Positions 6,368-11,983 of a stretch of 11,983 nucleotides of DNA are shown piece after piece. Below the pieces are notes generated by a model. That model was not told the DNA's origin. It made no database searches and saw nothing but the letters and a program-made list of their open reading frames with translations. The stretch covers positions 1 to 11,983 of the forward strand of contig DFDY01000064.1 of assembly GCA_002368955.1 (NCBI GenBank), in the 5' to 3' direction. Every line of letters starts with the position of its first letter. The stretch's first letter is position 1. A program made the position numbers and the translations under genes. Source of the stretch: Bacteroidales bacterium UBA3816. GTDB lineage: Bacteria > Bacteroidota > Bacteroidia > Bacteroidales > P3.

Positions 6368-7399
6368 TTAGATCATCATGAGGAAGCCGACTTCTTTTTC
6401 GGTAAGTTCGCGATAGCGGCCGCGGGGGAGGTCTTTCTTGGTGAGGCCGGCAAAGACAACGCGGTCGAGTTTGTGGACGTTGTAGCCCAGATGCTCGAAG
6501 ATGCGGCGGACGATGCGGTTTTTGCCGCTGTGGAGTTCTACGCCGACGATGCGTTTGTCGTTGGCTCCTTGGACGTACTGGATGTCGTCGACATGGATGG
6601 GGCCGTCTTCGAGTTCAATGCCTTCGAGCATTTGCTGCATGTGGGCGTGGGTGACGGGTTTGTCGAGTTCGACATGATATATTTTGTATACGCCGGTGGA
6701 GGGGTGCGTGAGGTGGCGGGCTAGGTCGCCGTCGTTGGTGAAGAGGAGGAGGCCGGTGGTGTTGCGGTCGAGACGGCCGACGGGGTAGATGCGTTCGGGA
6801 CAGGCTCCGTCGATGAGCATCATGACGGTCTCGCGGTTCTGGGGGTCGTCGAGGGTGGTGATGAAGCCTTTGGGCTTGTTGAGGAGGAAGTAGCGTTTGC
6901 GCTCGCTGCGGAGGGTCTCGCCGCCGTAGTTGACTACGTCGCCTTCATGCACTTGAAATCCCATTTCGGTGACTACTTTGCCGTTGACGGTGATGCTGCC
7001 AGCGGCGATGAGTTTGTCGGCTTCGCGGCGTGAGCAGATGCCGGCGTTGGCTATGTATTTGTTCAGGCGGGTGGTGCCGTCGTAGGGTTTGGGAGTGGGC
7101 GGCGGGGTCTTGGCTTTCTTTTGTGGCGGCTGGGGCTGGCGTTTGGGTTTGGCGGCCGACTTGGGGGCGAAGGATTTCTTCTTTTCGGCCACGGGTCCGT
7201 AGGGACGCTGGCTGTGGCTCTTGCCGTGATGGTTGCGGCGCGAAGGGGTCTTGTCTGCACTGTCGGCAGGGTGACGCTGCGAGTCGCTTTTATGGGGAGA
7301 GGTGTTGGAAGTAGAGGAAGTGCCGTAGGCTTTGTGTCCGGAGAGTCGCGGGCGTCGGCCGGCGGGGTTGCCGTATTGTTTGGGGTCTTTCTTTTCCAT
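6368..7399 (-). CDS. RsuA/RluB/RluF-family pseudouridine synthase with long basic N-terminal tail
   Basis: The protein has 343 residues. Residues 1-108 are a disordered tail rich in Lys, Arg, Pro, Ser and His (for example KKAKTPPPTPKP). An S4 RNA-binding domain follows (about 110-155: RLNKYIANAGICSRREADKLI). The catalytic domain contains LNKPKGFITT (173-182) and GRLDRNTTGLLLFTNDG, with Asp211 as the catalytic aspartate. It then has SGKNRIVRRIFEHLGY, typical of the family. The family isomerises uridine in rRNA; RluB, RluE, RluF and RsuA differ in site, and the exact target cannot be told from sequence. The S4 domain and the LNKPKG form favour an RluB-like 23S enzyme. The ATG at 7397-7399 is preceded by an A/C-rich leader with no Shine-Dalgarno site. 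Confidence 0.9.
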   Translation of the reverse strand: MEKKDPKQYGNPAGRRPRLSGHKAYGTSSTSNTSPHKSDSQRHPADSADKTPSRRNHHGKSHSQRPYGPVAEKKKSFAPKSAAKPKRQPQPPQKKAKTPPPTPKPYDGTTRLNKYIANAGICSRREADKLIAAGSITVNGKVVTEMGFQVHEGDVVNYGGETLRSERKRYFLLNKPKGFITTLDDPQNRETVMMLIDGACPERIYPVGRLDRNTTGLLLFTNDGDLARHLTHPSTGVYKIYHVELDKPVTHAHMQQMLEGIELEDGPIHVDDIQYVQGANDKRIVGVELHSGKNRIVRRIFEHLGYNVHKLDRVVFAGLTKKDLPRGRYRELTEKEVGFLMMI

Positions 7400-7441
7400 G
7401 GTTGAGGTGTGTGTTGTGTTGTTTGTTGCTTTTGGTGGTTT

Positions 7442-7858
7442 TTAAAAACGCATTTTGTAGGGGAAGCTGGCGTCGAGTTCCTGCTTGTTGCGGAGGTCGG
7501 CGACTTCTTGGGCCAGCCGTAGGAGTATGTCGAGCTTCATAAAGCGAAGCCAGGAGAGGGCTTTGGGGTCCTTGCGGCAGGCTAGGCAGAACATGAGGTT
7601 GGCCTGATGGAGGTTTTTGAGCACCCAGGCACGGGCGCGCTCGTCGCCGTCGATGGCATGGCTCATGAGGCCGAGCCATGCATGGCCGCTTTTGATGAGA
7701 TAGTCTTCGGCTTCGGGGTCTTCTTGCAGGAAGTTGCTGAAGGCGGCAAGTTCGGGATGGCTCTCAAGGAGCAGCTGGAAGAACTCTTTGCTACCGGCAA
7801 TGGCCTGCTGGAGGGCCAGAAGGATGCGGACGTCGTATTGGAGTAATCCTTTGTGCAT
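7442..7858 (-). CDS. Small conserved-looking hypothetical protein, 138 aa
   Basis: I do not recognise a family. The protein is mostly alpha-helical by composition, with Leu/Ala-rich stretches (VRILLALQQAIAG, MKLDILLRLAQEVADL) and many acidic residues in its first half, and ends in a basic PYKMRF. There is no signal peptide or membrane segment, so it should be cytoplasmic. It carries a few Trp and Cys residues (ARAWVL, MFCLACRKD) without a metal-binding pattern. It lies between pheT and the pseudouridine-synthase gene on the same strand, with gaps of 71 and 42 bp. Its base composition matches its neighbours and the frame fills the gap between two known genes, so I take it as real. A role in translation is only suggested by position. 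Confidence 0.7.
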   Translation of the reverse strand: MHKGLLQYDVRILLALQQAIAGSKEFFQLLLESHPELAAFSNFLQEDPEAEDYLIKSGHAWLGLMSHAIDGDERARAWVLKNLHQANLMFCLACRKDPKALSWLRFMKLDILLRLAQEVADLRNKQELDASFPYKMRF

Positions 7859-7886
7859 CTGGGGTGACGGGCGTTGTTATTAATTA

Positions 7887-7918
7887 GGTGGGCAGAGGGT
7901 TAGGGACCGCTGCCCACC
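7887..7918 (-). terminator. Hairpin after pheT, possible terminator or attenuating stem
   Basis: GGTGGGCAG at 7887-7895 pairs perfectly with CTGCCCACC at 7910-7918 around a 14-nt loop that can itself form a 3-bp GGT/ACC stem. It lies 11 bp beyond the pheT stop and before the next gene on the same strand. Downstream on the minus strand comes TAATTAATAAC, AT-rich but with no T-run, so it may only partly stop transcription or may stabilise the pheT 3' end. Confidence 0.45.
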
Positions 7919-7929
7919 AATGGGAATTG

Positions 7930-10416
7930 TTACTGTCTGATGTGGGCAGAAAGCTGGGTTTCGAGAGCTTTCTGTAGTTTGGTCATGACAGCCTCGATTT
8001 GCTTGTCGTTAAGGGTTTTGTCTTTGTCTTGAAGAATGAAGCTGACGGCGTAGGATTTCATGCCCTCGGTGATGCCTTTGCCTTCATAGACGTCGAAGAG
8101 GCTGACACGCTTGAGGAGTTTCTTCTCGGTGGCGTAGGCGACGCGCTCGATGTCGGCAAACTGCACTTTGCGGTCGAGGATGAGGGCCAGGTCGCGGCGC
8201 ACTTCGGGGAATTTGGGTATTTCGGCATAGAGGACCTCTTTGGTGGGATAGCTCTTGAGGAGGAGGGTCCAGTTGATGTCGGCATAGAAGACTTCCTGCT
8301 TGCAGTCCATGCGGCGAAGGGTCTCTTTGGAGAGGCGGCCAAGGGAGCAGAGCTGTTTGTGGCTGTCGCGGAAGACGAGGTCGAGCCCTTCGGCATAGTA
8401 TTTCTCGGCGGCAGGGAGGAAGTCGAGCCGGGTGATGTTGATGCGCATACGGCGCAGGATGTTCATGACGTGGGCTTTGAGGTGGTAGAAGTCGACGGGG
8501 ACGACCGGGGCGTGCCAGCTTTCGGCGTTGTTGCCGCCAGTCATGAAGAGCGAGAGGTGCTGGGTTTCGACGAATTTGTCGGTGACTTTGTGGTCGTCGG
8601 TGATTTGGTCGGCATCGATGGCGCGGACGTAGGTGCGGCCAAACTCGTAGAGCTTTTGGTCGTGAATCTTATAGTTGAGGTTGCGCACGACGCACTCCAT
8701 GCCGCAGTAGAGGAGGCTTTGGCGCATGACGTTGAGCTCCTTGCTGAGGGGGTTGAGGATGTGGATGCTGCGGGCGGGGTCGAAGTCGGGGTTGTTCTCA
8801 AAGTATTCGGCTTTGGTGAGCGAGTTGTTCATAATCTCGCTGAAGCCGTTGTCGGTAAGTAGGTCGGAAACGACGTTCTGCAGGCGCAGGGGGTTGGGCT
8901 TGACGCCAAAGGAGAGGCAGCTGGAGATGCGCTCGTCAACATGGATGTTGTTGTAGCCATAGATGCGCATGATTTCTTCTACTACGTCGCATTCGCGGTA
9001 GACATCCACCTTGCAGGTGGGTATGGCCAGATGCATGCCGGTGGGTGTCTCGGAGAGGATTTCAATGTCGAGGGAGGTGAGGGCGGTACGGATGGCTTGG
9101 ACGGGGATTTCCTGTCCGACGAGGCGCGTGATGCGCTGGAAGTCAATGTCCACCTCGGCGCGGGGGATGGGTTGGGGATAGATGTCCACCACTTGGGAGG
9201 CAACAGTGGCACCGGCCAGCTGCTGCAATAGATAGACGGCACGTTGGAGGGCCCAGAGGGTGATGTTGGGGTCGCAGCCGCGCTCGTAGCGGAAGGAGGC
9301 ATCGGTCTTTAGTCCGTGGCGTTTTGAGGTTTTGCGGATGGACATGGGGTTGAAGTAGGCGCTCTCAAGGAAAACTCGTGTGGTGGCCGTGGTGACACCG
9401 CTTTTGAGGCCGCCAAAGACTCCGGCGATGCACATGCCCTCTTGTTCGTTGCAAATCATGAGGTCGCGGCGGTCGAGTTTGCGCTCAATGCCGTCGAGGG
9501 TGGTGAAGGGGGTGTCCTGCGCAAGGGTGCGCACCACTACGTGGTTGCCCGCAATTTGGTCGGCATCGAAGGCGTGCATGGGTTGTCCCACTTCCATTAG
9601 CACAAAGTTGGTGACATCGACCACATTGTTGATGGGACGGATGCCGACGGTGCGGAGTTTGTTCTGAAGCCAGTCGGGCGAGTCGGTCACATGGACGTTT
9701 TCGAGGGTGATGCCGGTATAGCGGGGGCAGAGTTCAGGCTCTTCGACGGTGACGCGGATAGGGCGGTCGGTGGTGTCGGCGGCCTGCGAGAGGTCGGCTA
9801 CGGCGGGCCAAAGTATCTTTTTGTCGGCTCCTTGGCGGGTGTTGAGAACGGCGACGACATCGCGTGCCACGCCGATATGAGAGGTGGCGTCGGAGCGGTT
9901 GGCCGTGATGGCCACTTCGAGGGTGTGGTCCTCTTCGAGGTGGAAATATTCCTTGGCGGGCATTCCTACAGGCGCATCGTCGGGGAGCACCATGATGCCG
10001 TCGTGGTCGGAACCCAGCTGCAACTCATCGGCGGCACAAAGCATGCCTTCGGACACTTCGCCGCGCAGTTTGCCTTTCTTGATTTCGTAAAACTCGGTGT
10101 CGGAGGTGTATATCTTGGTGCCTATCTGGGCGCAGACCACTTTCTGTCCGGCGGCCACGTTGGGGGCTCCGCAGACAATGTGTAGGGGGCTTTCGGCTCC
10201 TACGTCAACGGTGGTGACGTGCAGGTGGTCGCTGTTGGGGTGGGGTTCGCAGGTGAGCACTTGGGCTATGACCACGTGCTCCAGGCCGCCTTTGATGCTT
10301 TCTACTTTTTCTACGTCTTCGATTTCGAGACCCGAGAAGGTGAGGAGGTCGTCGAGTTCATGGGGTGTGAGGTCGGTGTCGACATACTCACGGAGCCATT
10401 TATATGAGATTTTCAT
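7930..10416 (-). CDS. pheT: Phenylalanine--tRNA ligase beta subunit
   Basis: At 828 residues this is full length for bacterial PheT. The beta subunit pairs with PheS to charge tRNA-Phe in the cytoplasm. Domains in order: an N-terminal segment MKISYKWLREYV; an EMAP/OB-type tRNA-binding domain (about 43-152, with HPNSDHLHV, VCGAPNV and EGMLCAADEL); the B3/B4 editing region (about 215-400, with GIRPINNVVDVTNFVLMEVGQP and RHGLKTDASFRYERG); B5 (about 415-490, ending VVEEIMRIYGYNN); the catalytic-like core (about 505-715); and the FDX-ACB anticodon-binding domain (about 730-828, from YAEIPKFPEVRRDLA). The start at 10414-10416 matches the usual family N-terminus. glnS lies 56 bp upstream on the same strand; pheS is not in the window. 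The leader is A/C-rich without a Shine-Dalgarno site. Confidence 0.97.
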   Translation of the reverse strand: MKISYKWLREYVDTDLTPHELDDLLTFSGLEIEDVEKVESIKGGLEHVVIAQVLTCEPHPNSDHLHVTTVDVGAESPLHIVCGAPNVAAGQKVVCAQIGTKIYTSDTEFYEIKKGKLRGEVSEGMLCAADELQLGSDHDGIMVLPDDAPVGMPAKEYFHLEEDHTLEVAITANRSDATSHIGVARDVVAVLNTRQGADKKILWPAVADLSQAADTTDRPIRVTVEEPELCPRYTGITLENVHVTDSPDWLQNKLRTVGIRPINNVVDVTNFVLMEVGQPMHAFDADQIAGNHVVVRTLAQDTPFTTLDGIERKLDRRDLMICNEQEGMCIAGVFGGLKSGVTTATTRVFLESAYFNPMSIRKTSKRHGLKTDASFRYERGCDPNITLWALQRAVYLLQQLAGATVASQVVDIYPQPIPRAEVDIDFQRITRLVGQEIPVQAIRTALTSLDIEILSETPTGMHLAIPTCKVDVYRECDVVEEIMRIYGYNNIHVDERISSCLSFGVKPNPLRLQNVVSDLLTDNGFSEIMNNSLTKAEYFENNPDFDPARSIHILNPLSKELNVMRQSLLYCGMECVVRNLNYKIHDQKLYEFGRTYVRAIDADQITDDHKVTDKFVETQHLSLFMTGGNNAESWHAPVVPVDFYHLKAHVMNILRRMRINITRLDFLPAAEKYYAEGLDLVFRDSHKQLCSLGRLSKETLRRMDCKQEVFYADINWTLLLKSYPTKEVLYAEIPKFPEVRRDLALILDRKVQFADIERVAYATEKKLLKRVSLFDVYEGKGITEGMKSYAVSFILQDKDKTLNDKQIEAVMTKLQKALETQLSAHIRQ

Positions 10417-10472
10417 TTGTTGTTTTGTTTTTGTCGTTGGGGATTAGATGTTGACGCTGTTTTGTCGTAATG

Positions 10473-11983
10473 CTATTTCTGTTCGGCCAGTTTTGCCCAA
10501 GTGTCTTTGAGGCTGCACGTGCGGTTGAAGACGGGGTGGCCGGGGGTGGAGTCGCGGTCGGTGCAGAAATAACCCATGCGTTCAAACTGGAAGCGCATCG
10601 GCTCCTCGATGCCTTTCTCATTGACTACCATGTGGGCGTCGGCCAGTGCGGGCTCAAGCTTGCAGTGCTGCAACACTTTCAGGCTGTCGGGGTTGAGGTT
10701 GTCAAGGAATGTTTTTCCCTCGGGGGCCTCATCGGGGGCCTCGGTGGCAAAGAGGCGGTCGAACATGCGCACCTCGGCATCGATGGCGTGGGCGGCACTG
10801 ACCCAGTGGAGGGTGCCCTTCACCTTGCGGCCGTCGGGCGCGTCACCGCCACGGGTGGCGGGGTCGTAGGTGCAGTGGATGCAGGTGATGTTGCCGTCGG
10901 CGTCTTTCTCAATGCTTTGGGCGGTGACAAAATAGGCATAGCGCAGGCGCACCTCGCGGCCCAGGGTGAGACGGAAATATTTCTTGGGGGCTTCCTCCAT
11001 GAAGTCTTCGCGCTCTATGTACAGCTCGCGGCTGAAAGGCACCTGACGGATGCCGTCGGCGGGGTTCTCGGGATTGTTGATGGCTTCCAAATATTCCACC
11101 TGCCCTTCGGGATAGTTGTCGATGACCACCTTGACGGGGTTGAGCACGGCCATGCGGCGTGGGGCCACTTTGTTGAGGTGGTCGCGCAGGCTGTTTTCGA
11201 GGCGCACATAGTCGATGATGTTGTCGCGTTTGGCCACTCCGATGTCCTCGCAGAAATTGCGTATGCTCTCGGGCGTGTAGCCGCGACGGCGGAAACCGCA
11301 GATGGTGGGCATACGGGGGTCGTCCCAGCCGCTGACATAGTGCTCCTTGACCAGTTGCAGCAGTTTGCGCTTGCTCATGACCGTGTAGTTGATGTTGAGG
11401 CGGGCAAATTCATACTGGTGGCTGGGGAAGATGCCCAACTGCTGGATGAACCAGTCGTAGAGCGGGCGGTGGATGTCGAACTCTAGGGTGCAGATGGAAT
11501 GGGTGATGTGTTCGATGGAATCGCTCTGGCCGTGGGCATAGTCATACATGGGGTAAATGCACCATTTGTTGCCTGTGCGGTGGTGTTCGGCGTGGAGGAT
11601 GCGATACATGATGGGGTCGCGGAACTGCATGTTGGGGTGCGCCATGTCAATCTTGGCACGCAGCACCTTGCTGCCGTCAGGAAACTCGCCGGCCTTCATG
11701 CGCTCGAAGAGGTCTAGGTTTTCCTCGACGGTGCGGTCGCGGTAGGGGCTATTCTTGCCGGGCTCGGTGACGGTGCCGCGGCCCAGGCGGATTTCCTCCT
11801 GAGTCTGGTCGTCGACGTAGGCAAGTCCTTTCTTGATGAGCTCGACGGCCCAAAGATAGAGCTGGTCGAAATAATCGCTGGCATAAAATACATTGGCCCA
11901 CTCGAAACCCAGCCAACGGATGTCCTGCTGGATGGAATCGACATATTCGGTGTCCTCTTTCACGGGGTTGGTGTCGTCGAAAC
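10473..11983 (-). CDS. glnS: Glutamine--tRNA ligase, 5'-truncated by the window end
   Basis: About 503 residues are visible, from inside the conserved RFDDTNPVKED motif to a TAG at 10473-10475. The N-terminus with the HIGH signature lies beyond the window. The GTG at 11963 is the Val of this motif, not a start. Catalytic-domain landmarks are VDSIQQDIRWLGF, FRDPIMYRI, the segment from YPMYDYAHGQSDSIEHITHS, and VMSKRKL (codons near 11381), the class I KMSKS-type loop. RRRGYTPESIRNFC follows, then the two beta-barrel anticodon-binding domains in the C-terminal half (from about PRRMAVLNPVKVVI). It charges tRNA-Gln directly with glutamine. GlnRS and GluRS are related, but these motifs are GlnRS-type. 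There is no extra C-terminal domain. Confidence 0.96.
   Translation of the reverse strand, partial: FDDTNPVKEDTEYVDSIQQDIRWLGFEWANVFYASDYFDQLYLWAVELIKKGLAYVDDQTQEEIRLGRGTVTEPGKNSPYRDRTVEENLDLFERMKAGEFPDGSKVLRAKIDMAHPNMQFRDPIMYRILHAEHHRTGNKWCIYPMYDYAHGQSDSIEHITHSICTLEFDIHRPLYDWFIQQLGIFPSHQYEFARLNINYTVMSKRKLLQLVKEHYVSGWDDPRMPTICGFRRRGYTPESIRNFCEDIGVAKRDNIIDYVRLENSLRDHLNKVAPRRMAVLNPVKVVIDNYPEGQVEYLEAINNPENPADGIRQVPFSRELYIEREDFMEEAPKKYFRLTLGREVRLRYAYFVTAQSIEKDADGNITCIHCTYDPATRGGDAPDGRKVKGTLHWVSAAHAIDAEVRMFDRLFATEAPDEAPEGKTFLDNLNPDSLKVLQHCKLEPALADAHMVVNEKGIEEPMRFQFERMGYFCTDRDSTPGHPVFNRTCSLKDTWAKLAEQK

Noticed and set aside
5596..6381. Plus-strand open frame (261 codons) opposite the RsmI-like gene
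   Set aside because: Same antisense composition effect; the minus-strand product has clear methylase motifs.
10470..11486. Plus-strand open frame (338 codons) opposite glnS, and similar ones opposite pheT (7999-8862, 9691-10185)
   Set aside because: Antisense shadows of GlnRS and PheT. Stop codons are rare there because the genes avoid TTA, CTA and TCA codons.
11961..11963. GTG at 11963 as the start of glnS
   Set aside because: It encodes the Val within the conserved RFDDTNPVKED motif, and the coding frame continues to the window edge.

Overview
The window looks like chromosomal DNA from a member of the Bacteroidota, probably order Bacteroidales. Four things point that way. The first gene ends in a gliding-motility/type IX secretion (type B) sorting domain. 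Most minus-strand genes have A/C-rich leaders without a Shine-Dalgarno sequence. One site matches the Bacteroidales -7 promoter element TAnnTTTG. The housekeeping proteins (GlnRS, PheT, an RsuA-type pseudouridine synthase with a long basic N-terminal tail, and a short RsmI-like methylase) also fit this group. Genus and species cannot be read from the sequence.

Layout. Bases 1-4205 hold two plus-strand genes for exported proteins. The first is the 3' part of a large repeat protein that runs in from before the window. It has at least twelve 49-residue units, nested in a 4-unit higher-order repeat, then Ig-like segments and the sorting domain. The second, after a 237-bp gap, encodes a secreted protein with a Ser/Gly/Arg low-complexity region built on a 30-bp DNA repeat and a core rich in His, Trp, Tyr and Cys. 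Bases 4206-4358 are a convergent junction with two strong hairpins. Bases 4359-11983 are all minus strand. Read in transcription order they are glnS (5' end beyond the window), pheT, a small hypothetical gene, an RsuA/RluB-family pseudouridine synthase, an RsmI-like methyltransferase, and a PLP-dependent Cys/Met-metabolism enzyme. Gaps are 31-72 bp, so parts may be co-transcribed, although a hairpin lies just after pheT.

The minus-strand block is mainly about translation: two aminoacyl-tRNA synthetases and two probable RNA-modifying enzymes, with a sulfur amino-acid enzyme at its end. The plus-strand pair faces the cell surface and has no clear functional link to that block. I see no RNA genes, CRISPR array, transposase, phage genes or defence system. 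The most interesting material is the repeat protein, where cysteine loss is correlated between neighbouring repeat units and base composition shifts sharply inside one gene. The second secreted protein and the atypical active site of the PLP enzyme are also worth a look.
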